Assembly (NCBI GenBank): GCA_943323675.2
Contig: CALPIR020000011.1
Location: forward strand, 1-21,553
Origin: Chitinophaga pinensis
GTDB taxonomy: Bacteria > Bacteroidota > Bacteroidia > UKL13-3
Direction: 5' to 3'
Length of the DNA: 21,553 nucleotides
Shown: in pieces, positions 1 to 7,591 of the stretch
How positions within the stretch are numbered: the stretch's first letter is position 1
Layout: the number at the start of each line of letters is the position of its first letter
The notes under the pieces: model-generated
What the model was told of the DNA's origin: nothing
Databases searched by the model: none
Seen by the model: the letters and a program-made list of their open reading frames with translations, nothing else
Program-made: the position numbers and the translations under genes

Positions 1-519
1 CTAACATGGGTAACCGCATCAGAAATTAACAACAGTCATTTTGAAGTAGAGCGTTCAGTAGACAACAACCGTTTCGAACAAGTAGGAACAGTAAAAGGCA
101 ACGGAACGACCTCAATGATGAATACCTACAGAATGGTAGACAACATTAAAGCGATCATTAACAGCAATGCAACAACGGTTTACTACCGCTTAAAGCAAGT
201 TGATTATGATGGAGAGTTTGCATACACCCCAACAGTAACAGTAAGTTTAAATGAAAAAGGATCAGCTACAGCAGTATTAAATCCAAATCCATTTAAAGAT
301 GCATTTACAGTAGAGGTAACAGAATCAGCAGCAACAACCGCTGAGGTTTATTTACTAGATGGTAATGGCAAAATGGTACGTAATTTCAGCATGGAATTAA
401 ACAAAGGAACCACTGCTTACCAACTAACAGAATTAAACGAGTTGAGCTCAGGGATGTACTTTGTTCGCATCATCACAGCAAGTGGTAATAGTTATACCAT
501 TAAAACAATCAAGAAATAG
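1..519 (+). CDS. T9SS type A sorting domain protein, C-terminal fragment
   Basis: The frame is open from the first base of the window to a TAG at 517-519, so this is the 3' end of a larger gene whose start lies outside. The visible 172 residues begin LTWVTASEINNSHFEVERS and contain YYRLKQVDYDGE, a module that commonly precedes the sorting domain in Bacteroidota secreted proteins. The last ~80 residues are a type A T9SS C-terminal domain: a NPNPF motif, a middle block VYLLDGNGKMV, then SSGMYFVRI and a basic end IKTIKK. By family knowledge, such proteins cross the outer membrane through the type IX system, which removes this domain when the protein is released or attached to the surface. The catalytic or adhesive part is upstream, so the function of the mature protein cannot be told. 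An in-frame ATG at 115 is internal and is not the start. Confidence 0.88.
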   Translation, partial: LTWVTASEINNSHFEVERSVDNNRFEQVGTVKGNGTTSMMNTYRMVDNIKAIINSNATTVYYRLKQVDYDGEFAYTPTVTVSLNEKGSATAVLNPNPFKDAFTVEVTESAATTAEVYLLDGNGKMVRNFSMELNKGTTAYQLTELNELSSGMYFVRIITASGNSYTIKTIKK

Positions 520-545
520 GTTAGTGAACTAACCAACAAAACAAA

Positions 546-573
546 ACAGCCGCTCCATGGAGCGGCTTTTTTT
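546..573 (+). terminator. Rho-independent terminator of the T9SS cargo gene
   Basis: A perfect 20-bp palindrome AGCCGCTCCATGGAGCGGCT (548-567) lies 28 bases after the stop codon and runs straight into a T tract ending at 573. The GC-rich stem contrasts with the AT-rich surroundings. It is the expected transcript end of the upstream gene. Confidence 0.9.
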
Positions 574-921
574 ATGCCTGCACAATAAGCTTCATGGAGG
601 TTTTTAAAACATCCTTATCTATTAATTTTTGGTCAAGCAATCACTTTTATTGAAACAAATGTCCGTGCAGCTAGTTGTAAATTTCAAAAAGATTATTTTG
701 AAATAGCACTCCGTTTAGACTTTTTTCGTTAACGGTAAAACGTCTATTTTTTATATTATGCTAGGAATTGGTGGATTAACATATAGTATATGTTCATTTA
801 AACCACTTGGTAATAGAATAGGCATAAATCATTCGCCTTAAGTAACTATCTTAGTTTATTATAGGGGCTCAAGAAAATAAATAAATTGCAGGTTATTTTT
901 TTGCAGGTTAATCTGTTCTAA
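574..921. other. Gene-free intergenic stretch
   Basis: No convincing gene was seen in these 348 AT-rich bases. They hold a 9-bp inverted repeat (ATTTCAAAA at 681-689, TTTTGAAAT at 696-704, loop of six) and two copies of the 10-mer TTGCAGGTTA at 886-895 and 901-910, 15 bases apart, just past the end of the minus-strand gene. A 27-codon ATG frame at 758-841 has no recognisable features. No clear terminator for the minus-strand methyltransferase-like gene was found. Confidence 0.5.
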
Positions 922-1632
922 TTAATAAGATAAAGCCCATTTATATTTTGGTGTTGCAAGCACAGCTACACTTTTTTCTCCAGAATAAATATTGTAATCT
1001 GCTACGATGTTGTTTTCGTTAAACCAGCCCATTAGGTATTTTAATGTATCCATTTCTCCTTCTCGATGAACATCATCAAATAAAATCACAAATTCATCGC
1101 CTGGTAATTTATTTTCCACCAATTTCATCACATCAAACCTTGAATATCTTGGAGATCCAATTGGTCCGTCAATCAAATAAAAATCATAATTTTTAATTTG
1201 TACATTATTTAAGTCGAATACCATATTCAAGTTACCCAAAATGTCTTTCTCTATTAAATCAATAACTTTAATGTTGGTGTTCTGCGATAGGCTGCATTTG
1301 GTCTTGAAATGCTCAGCAAAGGTTTGATTTTGCTCATAAACATCGTGGCAAAAATGTTCAGAGGTATCTTGCGATTTTAAAAAAGTACTTATAAATTTTG
1401 ATGATTCTCCTAGTCCTAACTCAAGTATTCTTTCAAATTTAAATTCTTGCAATAATCTGCTTAGCAAATAGAAAAATGTGTAGTTGCCAGCCCAATTACC
1501 TATAAAATAAGAGACTTCGCTTACCTCTTTTAACCCTCGTATGCTGTCGTTAAATTTCTGAGCCCAAATCTGTTCTTGTATACTTAGCAGTATTTTATTT
1601 TGGTTTTTTAATATTAACGCAGCGTCTTCCAT
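922..1632 (-). CDS. Class I SAM-dependent methyltransferase-like protein
   Basis: This 236-residue protein probably has a Rossmann-type methyltransferase fold. Visible signs are a motif I-like loop ILELGLGESSKF (residues 69-80), an acidic strand end YDFYLIDGPIG (149-159), and a later strand FVILFDDVHREGE (181-193) where post-motif III elements are expected. No signal peptide or membrane segment is seen, so it is likely cytoplasmic. Proteins of this size with a DGP motif occur in bacterial glycan gene clusters, but the substrate cannot be assigned. The gene lies 66 bases downstream of tRNA-Arg on the same strand with no terminator between them, so read-through from the tRNA promoter is possible. 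The ATG at 1630-1632 is a sensible start, as the N-terminal helix begins there. The methyltransferase call rests on motifs only; activity is not established. Confidence 0.68.
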   Translation of the reverse strand: MEDAALILKNQNKILLSIQEQIWAQKFNDSIRGLKEVSEVSYFIGNWAGNYTFFYLLSRLLQEFKFERILELGLGESSKFISTFLKSQDTSEHFCHDVYEQNQTFAEHFKTKCSLSQNTNIKVIDLIEKDILGNLNMVFDLNNVQIKNYDFYLIDGPIGSPRYSRFDVMKLVENKLPGDEFVILFDDVHREGEMDTLKYLMGWFNENNIVADYNIYSGEKSVAVLATPKYKWALSY

Positions 1633-1698
1633 AAGCCTTAGGTTACCTTATTAGTTTGGATAAGTTTGGTGATTGGTATTAATGAAACAAAGTAAAAT

Positions 1699-1773
1699 TG
1701 GTAGTCTCGAGCAGAATCGAACTGCTATCAAATGTTTAGGAAACATCTATTCTATCCATTGAACTACGAGACC
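1699..1773 (-). tRNA. tRNA-Arg (anticodon CCT)
   Basis: Read on the minus strand from 1773, the sequence folds into a full cloverleaf: acceptor GGTCTCG/CGAGACT (first pair G-U), D arm GTTC..GAAT with loop AATGGATA, anticodon stem GATGT/ACATT around loop TTCCTAA (anticodon CCT, reading AGG), a 4-base variable loop, T arm AGCAG-TTCGATT-CTGCT, and discriminator A. The body is 72 nt (1702-1773) and a CCA follows in the DNA at 1701-1699. The D-loop pattern resembles that of the rare-codon tRNA-Arg(CCU) of other bacteria. Confidence 0.95.
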
Positions 1774-1795
1774 AACAAGTTGATGTTTAATAGTG

Positions 1796-1827
1796 CAAAC
1801 ATATGCAAACCTTGCAATAGCAGCAAC
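1796..1827 (-). promoter_or_regulatory. Bacteroidota-type promoter for tRNA-Arg
   Basis: On the minus strand, a -7 element TATGTTTG (1803-1796) matches TAnnTTTG exactly, and a TTG (1826-1824) stands 20 bases upstream, close to the -33 TTTG of the Bacteroidota consensus. Transcription would start near 1790-1792, about 17-19 bases before the tRNA 5' end. The arrangement parallels the promoter of tRNA-Phe in this window. Confidence 0.6.
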
Positions 1828-2030
1828 TTCATTCTAAAAATTGATGAAAAGTTACTTGTCAATCCTTATAATGAGTTGGGTTAATTACTTATTTAGGGTA
1901 TTTGCATTATCATACATAATGGCTTGTTATAGAGCCCACTACCCTTTATTAAAATTAAAAGTAGCAATATAAATACAAATAATAACATATAAAATACACT
2001 GCCTTGTAATCGATTTCGTGTTCGTTTAAC

Positions 2031-2048
2031 TTCTCAATACGTTGAGAA
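2031..2048 (+). promoter_or_regulatory. Hairpin in the probable 5' leader of the susC-like gene
   Basis: A perfect 7-bp inverted repeat TTCTCAA-TACG-TTGAGAA sits 38 bases before the susC-like start codon. The loop TACG fits the UNCG tetraloop pattern, although closed by A-U rather than C-G. No T tract follows, so it is not a terminator. It could be an RNA stability element or a protein site; its role is not known. I saw no exact TAnnTTTG promoter between the tRNA promoter and this gene. Confidence 0.5.
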
Positions 2049-2086
2049 ACAACGACAAACTATTTCTTACTTTAAATCCTTAACAA

Positions 2087-5000
2087 ATGAAAAAAAATGC
2101 ACTACTTTTTTTCGCATTCTGGGCACTATTACTTCAGTGTGTCCATGCGCAGAGTATCGTAATTAGTGGAAGGGTGACTGATGGTACGGAGCCAATAATT
2201 GGCGCGTCTATTTACTTAAAGTCATCTAACACTGGAACAAGTACTGATGCCAATGGTAATTTTTCTATCGCTGTTCCCGCAAACGGAGCAACTTTGAGAA
2301 TTTCTTATATTGGTATGAAAACCAAAGAGGTTGTAATTGATCCTAATGCAGCTAATGTTGCCCTTGCAATTGCACTCGAAAAGGATGAACTCCAATTAGA
2401 AGAAGTTACAGTAACCGCAATTGGTGAACAACGTAGTCTTCGTAAAACGGGTTATTCAACATCTCAAGTAAAAGGAAGTTCAATTTCAAGCTCTGGAGAA
2501 TCAGGTGTTATCCAAGGTCTTTCTGGAAAAGCATCAAATGTATTAATTACAAAAAACACTGGTGATCCCGGTTCAGGGGCATTTATTCAAATTAGAGGTC
2601 AAAGTACCATTACAGGAAACTTGCAACCTTTAATAGTAATTGATGGTGTGCCAATGAGTAATTCTAGTATTGGCGGAGGAGTTGATGGGGTTGCACAACA
2701 ATCACGTTTAAACGATTTAAATCCTGATGATATTGCCACAGTAGAGGTTTTAAAAGGAGCCGCTGCTGCGGCAGTTTGGGGAACGAGAGCCTCTAATGGA
2801 GTAATTTTAGTTACTACAAAAAAGGGAAAACGTACAGGTAAAAAAAGTAACATCAATGTTGAAATTGGATCTTCATTGGCATTAGATTATGTAAACAAAG
2901 AATACAAAAAACAAGGTACTTTTGGTCAAGGCTCTAACGGTAGTTGGGTAGCTAATACTGGTGGTAGTTGGGGTGATAAAATTGCAAATCGTTCAGGTAC
3001 GGATATTTATAACATAGGTAACCAGCGCTTTGTAGCTGAAGATGGAAGTGTTTATTATCCTATTACATCTAAAGGTGATAGAACGGTATACAACGATAAA
3101 AATAGAGATCAAGTTTTTAGAACTGGGGTAACTTTTAACAATAATATTTCTCTTTCATCTGCAAATGAAAAGAGCAGTATTTATTTTAACTTATCAGACT
3201 GGAATCAAAATGGGATACTAAATGGTAATTCAGATTATAGAAGAACTACAGGACGTTTAAATTTCTCGCACACCTTAAATGATAAAATGAAATTCTCAAT
3301 GAATTCATTTCTTTCCAAAGTAAATTCAAACCGTATTCAACAAGGTTCTAATGTTGATGGATTATACTTAGGATATTTAAGAAGTGCTCCAGATTTTGAC
3401 AATTCAGATTATGTAGGAACGTATTATAATGCAGCTGGTGCCGCGACTTTTAATGCACACAGAGGTTATAGGAGGTATTTAGGTAATGCGTCTATTGCAT
3501 ATAATAATCCTGGATGGACCTTAAACAAACAAACCAATACAAGTGAAGTTACACGTATCATTGTTACACCAGAGTTAAACTATGAATGGGCTAAGAAGTC
3601 TATTTTAACTGTTAGAACGGGATATGATATTTCTAATGACAGACGTGTAACTTATTTTCCTTTTAACTCGGCAGGTAATTATGCAAACGGAGGTTTTACA
3701 GATGATTTTATTAAGCAAAGCGAACTAAGTTTCCATGCTTACAATAGAAACTCATTTGATATTAATAATTCGTTGGTACTTAATACAACTGTTGGATACT
3801 TATATACCAATAGAAGTTTATATAATATTGGAGGTACTGCTAGTCAGTTTATTTTAAATAATCAGGACCGTTTTACTTTTATTAATTCAACTTCAGCAAA
3901 CAGAGATCCATTTAATAGCGTAGAAAACCTTTTAAATAACCGCGCATATGGAATAGCAGATTTAGATTATAAAGATAAATTATTTGTTCAGTTAACTGTG
4001 GCATCAGAAGCTGCAAGTACTTTCAAGGGCAGATTTACCTATCCAAGTGCTACTGTAGCTTATGAATTTACCAAAGATTTCTTAAAGAACAATAAGGTGC
4101 TAAGTTATGGCAAGTTACGTGCCTCAGCTGGTATAGTGGGCGTTGAACCTCCTGCATACATTTGGAACACAAATTATGTTAATGCTTCATCGGTTTCTGG
4201 ATGGGGAGAATCTTTAGAAGGATCTCAATTTGGGGGCTCTATTTATAGAAGTAGCATTCAAGGAAACCCAGATATAAAACCTGAACAAAAATCTGAAATT
4301 GAAATCGGGACAGATTTGAAATTTTTCAAAAACAAAATTGCTTTAAGTGCCACTTATTACTCTAACAAAACAACAGATGCAATATTTGCTGTTGATGTTC
4401 CTGCTTCTACTGGTTATACAAGCAAATGGGATAATGCAGCAACTATTAGTAACAAAGGATTTGAAGCTGATTTAAATGTAAAAATAATCGATAATTCTAA
4501 ACTAACTGTTGGTCTATACGGAAACATAGGGATTAACAAAAACTTAGTAGAAGATATTAAAGATGTAAGTTCAATATTTTTATCAGGATTTACGGGAACT
4601 TCTTCACGTGCTGTAGAAGGACAACCGTTAGGTGTTTTTTGGGGTGGTAAATGGGCTCGCAATGAAAGTACTGGAGCTTTAGCACTTGATGGAAATGGAT
4701 TTCCTACAGCTGCTGTAAGTGAGGGTATCCTTGGTGATCCAAATGCAAAATGGCGCGCAGGATTTGGGTCTACCCTTTCATGGAAGGGTTTGGATGTTAA
4801 CATATTATTCGAAACATCTCAAGGCAATCAAATGTGGGCTGGAACTTCCGGGGTGCTTAATCATTTTGGTATAAGCGAGGAAACAGCTAACGAAACTACA
4901 GTTTCGGCTGCAGACGCTGCTGTGATCAAAAACTATAATGGAGAAACAATAGATCAATTAGCAACTGCAAATCCTGATGGTTCATACACAGTTAGAGGAA

Positions 5001-5344
5001 ACATATCTGATTTTGGTAACGGTAGGGTATTACTTGACCAAGCTTGGTATACCAGTTTAGGTGGTGGATTTGGTTCTGTATCGGAACACTTTATCAAAGA
5101 CGCTTCTTGGGTAAGGTTACGTGAAATCAGTCTTAACTATAAATTACCAAATAGCCTGTTAAAAAAATTACATATCCCTGGTGCCAGTATAGGATTTACA
5201 GGACGTAATCTATTGTTATTTACAAACTTTGATGGAGTTGATCCTGAGTTGAACTTAACTGGTGCCTCTAACGGCAGAGGTTTAGATTATTTCACCAATC
5301 CGGGTACTAAATCATACATCTTCAATTTACGCTTAAATTTCTAA
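2087..5344 (+). CDS. SusC/RagA-family TonB-linked outer membrane protein
   Basis: This 1085-residue protein is a typical SusC-type transporter that, by family knowledge, imports oligosaccharides, peptides or similar nutrients across the outer membrane using TonB energy. In order: signal peptide (1-21, ending CVHA), a carboxypeptidase-regulatory-like beta domain (about 24-105, beginning ISGRVTDGTEPIIGASI), the start of the plug (LEEVTVTAIGEQ, near 104-115), plug motifs IQIRGQSTITG and PLIVIDGVPM (167-190), the conserved VEVLKGAAAAAVWG (219-232), then a beta barrel to a C-terminal YIFNLRLNF ending in Phe, as expected for barrel insertion. There is no N-terminal STN domain, so FecR/sigma-type signalling is not expected. 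The susD-like partner follows after ten bases. The substrate is unknown: no glycoside hydrolase, peptidase or regulator lies beside the pair. Confidence 0.95.
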   Translation: MKKNALLFFAFWALLLQCVHAQSIVISGRVTDGTEPIIGASIYLKSSNTGTSTDANGNFSIAVPANGATLRISYIGMKTKEVVIDPNAANVALAIALEKDELQLEEVTVTAIGEQRSLRKTGYSTSQVKGSSISSSGESGVIQGLSGKASNVLITKNTGDPGSGAFIQIRGQSTITGNLQPLIVIDGVPMSNSSIGGGVDGVAQQSRLNDLNPDDIATVEVLKGAAAAAVWGTRASNGVILVTTKKGKRTGKKSNINVEIGSSLALDYVNKEYKKQGTFGQGSNGSWVANTGGSWGDKIANRSGTDIYNIGNQRFVAEDGSVYYPITSKGDRTVYNDKNRDQVFRTGVTFNNNISLSSANEKSSIYFNLSDWNQNGILNGNSDYRRTTGRLNFSHTLNDKMKFSMNSFLSKVNSNRIQQGSNVDGLYLGYLRSAPDFDNSDYVGTYYNAAGAATFNAHRGYRRYLGNASIAYNNPGWTLNKQTNTSEVTRIIVTPELNYEWAKKSILTVRTGYDISNDRRVTYFPFNSAGNYANGGFTDDFIKQSELSFHAYNRNSFDINNSLVLNTTVGYLYTNRSLYNIGGTASQFILNNQDRFTFINSTSANRDPFNSVENLLNNRAYGIADLDYKDKLFVQLTVASEAASTFKGRFTYPSATVAYEFTKDFLKNNKVLSYGKLRASAGIVGVEPPAYIWNTNYVNASSVSGWGESLEGSQFGGSIYRSSIQGNPDIKPEQKSEIEIGTDLKFFKNKIALSATYYSNKTTDAIFAVDVPASTGYTSKWDNAATISNKGFEADLNVKIIDNSKLTVGLYGNIGINKNLVEDIKDVSSIFLSGFTGTSSRAVEGQPLGVFWGGKWARNESTGALALDGNGFPTAAVSEGILGDPNAKWRAGFGSTLSWKGLDVNILFETSQGNQMWAGTSGVLNHFGISEETANETTVSAADAAVIKNYNGETIDQLATANPDGSYTVRGNISDFGNGRVLLDQAWYTSLGGGFGSVSEHFIKDASWVRLREISLNYKLPNSLLKKLHIPGASIGFTGRNLLLFTNFDGVDPELNLTGASNGRGLDYFTNPGTKSYIFNLRLNF

Positions 5345-5354
5345 TTCAACAGTT

Positions 5355-6680
5355 ATGAAAAAAATGATTAAGTATATAGCAGTAGGATTATTAACTGCAC
5401 CAATATTTATGATGTCTTCCTGCCAGAAAGATATCAATGAAATAAATGAAACAAACCCCAATGCATTTAACGATTCTGATCCCAAGTTAATGATTACAGG
5501 CGCCCAATTGGCAAATGTGATGTTAAATGAAGGAGAGGCAGCTCGTTTGGCCGGAATTTTTGCAGGCCATTTTACCGGGTACGATCGTCAATATGTTTCT
5601 TATGGATTATATAACATGAATGCAGGTGATTTTAACACACCGTGGGGTACATTATATGCCGAAGGAATTGCGCAATGCAGAATCATAAGAAGTAAGGCTG
5701 CGGCCTCTAATGATCAAACATTAGAAGCTTCTGCATCTGTTACTGAAGCGCATTTACTTTTAACGGCCTCTTCATTATGGGGCAATATTCCAAACACCCA
5801 AGCTTGTTCGGGTAATCCTACACCTACTTTTGATAAAATGTCGGATGTATATGATTACTGCATCGTTTTATTAGATTCTGCCATTTCAAAAGGTGGCGCT
5901 TCATCTGCATACTCATCTGCATATGCAGGATCGTTTACATGGGGTGAAGTAGCAAATACCTTAAAAGCTAGGGCTTATTTGCATAAAAAGGATTACGCGA
6001 AGGCAATAGATGCGGCCAAAAATGGTATTTCTAAAGGCAATGATTTCTATGCGAAACACGAAACTGAATCACCGGGTGCTTGGAATCTATATTATGATTT
6101 CTTGGATTACAATCGTCCTGGATATATCAGTTGTGAAAACTCATTCATACATGCTTTGTTAGACAGTACTTCTGCTAAATACAAGGGAAATACCAAAACA
6201 AAAGAAGCATCTCGTTATGAAAACTATTTCTTGATAGATAATTATACTCCTGTGGATCCAAACATGTATACGGGTATTTTTGCACCTACATCTAATTTCG
6301 CTCTGGTATCTTATGTTGAGAACCAACTTATACTAGCAGAGTGTTACTGGAGAACGTCTGTGTTTGATAAGGCGCTTGAAAGCCTTAACAACGTTCGCTC
6401 TGAGCACGAGTCTAATTTTGGTGGTTACGAACAATATGTTAGCGGTGATTTTGCTAATAATGATGCCTTGTTAAAAGAAATCATTACTGAAAAGTACGTG
6501 AGTTTGTTTGGAAGCATTGAAGTTTTTAATGATGTGAGAAGAACCCAAAATTTAATAGGCGTGCCGATTAATTCAGGTAATAAAATACCAGGTAGATTTT
6601 TATATCCTCAATCAGAAATGAATTCAAATAAAAATACCCCCACCGCAACTTTATTTGATGTGTTGGAGTTGTTTCAGTAA
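5355..6680 (+). CDS. SusD/RagB-family nutrient-binding outer membrane lipoprotein
   Basis: This 441-residue lipoprotein is the lid and substrate-binding partner of the SusC-like barrel just upstream. The N-terminus MKKMIKYIAVGLLTAPIFMM ends in a lipobox with Cys23 (MSSCQ), giving a lipid-anchored mature protein. Family marks are the early NPNAF segment (34-38), GDFNTPWGTLYAEGIAQC, helical TPR-like hairpins (LKARAYLHKKDYAKAIDAA and ENQLILAECYWRTSVFDKAL), and the C-terminal EKYVSLFGSIEVFNDVRRTQ followed by PGRFLYPQSEMNSN. This pattern is closest to the SusD-like_2 subgroup rather than the classical starch-binding SusD. It shares a transcript with the susC-like gene (ten-base gap) and is closed by a strong terminator at 6702. 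The ligand cannot be predicted from sequence alone. Confidence 0.93.
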   Translation: MKKMIKYIAVGLLTAPIFMMSSCQKDINEINETNPNAFNDSDPKLMITGAQLANVMLNEGEAARLAGIFAGHFTGYDRQYVSYGLYNMNAGDFNTPWGTLYAEGIAQCRIIRSKAAASNDQTLEASASVTEAHLLLTASSLWGNIPNTQACSGNPTPTFDKMSDVYDYCIVLLDSAISKGGASSAYSSAYAGSFTWGEVANTLKARAYLHKKDYAKAIDAAKNGISKGNDFYAKHETESPGAWNLYYDFLDYNRPGYISCENSFIHALLDSTSAKYKGNTKTKEASRYENYFLIDNYTPVDPNMYTGIFAPTSNFALVSYVENQLILAECYWRTSVFDKALESLNNVRSEHESNFGGYEQYVSGDFANNDALLKEIITEKYVSLFGSIEVFNDVRRTQNLIGVPINSGNKIPGRFLYPQSEMNSNKNTPTATLFDVLELFQ

Positions 6681-6701
6681 CAATTCATTTGAGATACTTT
6701 T

Positions 6702-6731
6702 AAAAAGCACCCTATTGGGTGCTTTTTTTTT
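6702..6731 (+). terminator. Rho-independent terminator of the susCD-like operon
   Basis: An 11-bp stem (AAAAAGCACCC at 6702-6712, GGGTGCTTTTT at 6717-6727) with loop TATT is followed by further Ts to 6731. It begins 22 bases after the susD-like stop codon and separates this operon from the glycan-export operon. Confidence 0.92.
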
Positions 6732-6777
6732 AGGCAAGGTTTTTTGCAACAGCCGTTTGTTGGTTTAATCCATTAAA

Positions 6778-6812
6778 TGTGGAATAAACTTTACAAATAC
6801 CTACTTTTGTAA
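6778..6812 (+). promoter_or_regulatory. Candidate promoter and overlapping inverted repeat before the glycan operon
   Basis: TACTTTTG (6802-6809) matches the Bacteroidota -7 element TAnnTTTG exactly. TGTG (6778-6781), three of four bases of the -33 TTTG, stands 20 bases upstream. A 7-bp inverted repeat (TTACAAA at 6791-6797, TTTGTAA at 6806-6812, spacer of eight) overlaps the -7 box and could be an operator. The predicted start near 6813-6816 leaves a very short leader before the TTG codon at 6824, which lowers confidence. Confidence 0.45.
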
Positions 6813-6823
6813 AAAAGTAAACA

Positions 6824-7591
6824 TTGGAAAAAACACTGTTAAATATAGGCTTTAGAAATGCCGTTCTCAATTTGGCGCTTAAAACCATTAAGCTAAGATA
6901 CAAAAACTCCTTTCTTGGTATTTTTTGGAGTATGCTCAATCCGCTATTGTTTTTACTTATTTTAACGGTTGTTTTCAAGGAAATCAATCACATCGAAAAT
7001 TTCTCTTTATATGCATTAAGCGGACTTATATTCTGGAATTTTATATCGGCATCCATTCTACAAGTGCTCACATCCTTCATAGATAATGCATCTATTCTTA
7101 AATCGGTAAATTTACATCCGTTTAGCTTTCCACTATCAGCAATCTTTGCCGCTGTTATTAATTTACTGCTTACGTTTATACCATTTTTTGTTATCATGTT
7201 TTTTCTTCATTTCCAGCTTAACTATACCATCATTTTTGTACTTCCTCTTATTATAGTTACTGCAATTTTTGTATTGGGTTTTGGTATGATTTTGGGGACA
7301 CTAAATATATTTTTTAGAGATATCCAATTACTTTGGAATACCATAATACCAGCATTTTTTTATTTTACCCCTATAGCTTACACACCCGATTTGGTTCCTG
7401 AAAGCACACGCCACCTGCTTAAGCTTAATCCGTTTTATTATTTCGTTGAGTCGTTTCATGATATTTTTTATAGGTTTAAACAACCCGATGGGTTTAATTT
7501 TCTGGTATGTACGGTAATGGCAGTTGTGGCTTTTACAATTGGTTATACCTTATTTAATAAATACAAAAAAGGGTTTATATCTAACATATGA
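6824..7591 (+). CDS. ABC-2 type polysaccharide exporter, permease subunit (Wzm-like)
   Basis: This 255-residue inner-membrane protein is the channel half of an ABC transporter of the Wzm/TagG family, which moves a lipid-linked glycan from the cytoplasmic to the periplasmic face. The family signature is clear near the start: LKTIKLRYKNSFLGIFWSML followed by NPLL (residues 19-42). About six membrane segments are visible (near 30-52, 60-80, 105-130, 134-156, 168-186, 225-246), with a typical IPAFFYFTPIAY segment and LNPFYYFVESFHDIFY. The start is a TTG: an in-frame TAA lies at 6818-6820, and the next in-frame Met (about residue 37) falls inside the signature, so TTG at 6824 gives the expected N-terminal length. 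It overlaps the ATPase gene by four bases (ATGA), implying translational coupling. Confidence 0.9.
   Translation: MEKTLLNIGFRNAVLNLALKTIKLRYKNSFLGIFWSMLNPLLFLLILTVVFKEINHIENFSLYALSGLIFWNFISASILQVLTSFIDNASILKSVNLHPFSFPLSAIFAAVINLLLTFIPFFVIMFFLHFQLNYTIIFVLPLIIVTAIFVLGFGMILGTLNIFFRDIQLLWNTIIPAFFYFTPIAYTPDLVPESTRHLLKLNPFYYFVESFHDIFYRFKQPDGFNFLVCTVMAVVAFTIGYTLFNKYKKGFISNI

Noticed and set aside
716..745. TAGAC...GTCTA inverted repeat with nearby T tract
   Set aside because: The arms are only five bases, the loop is long, and it does not sit at the end of any gene on the plus strand.
758..841. A 27-codon ATG frame in the first intergenic region
   Set aside because: It is short, has no recognisable motif and no conserved context; a chance frame is more likely.
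2599..2856. Antisense frame of 85 codons inside the susC-like gene, and similar ones at 4414-4803 and 19923-20225
   Set aside because: They lie wholly inside well-supported genes on the other strand and have the composition expected of shadows.
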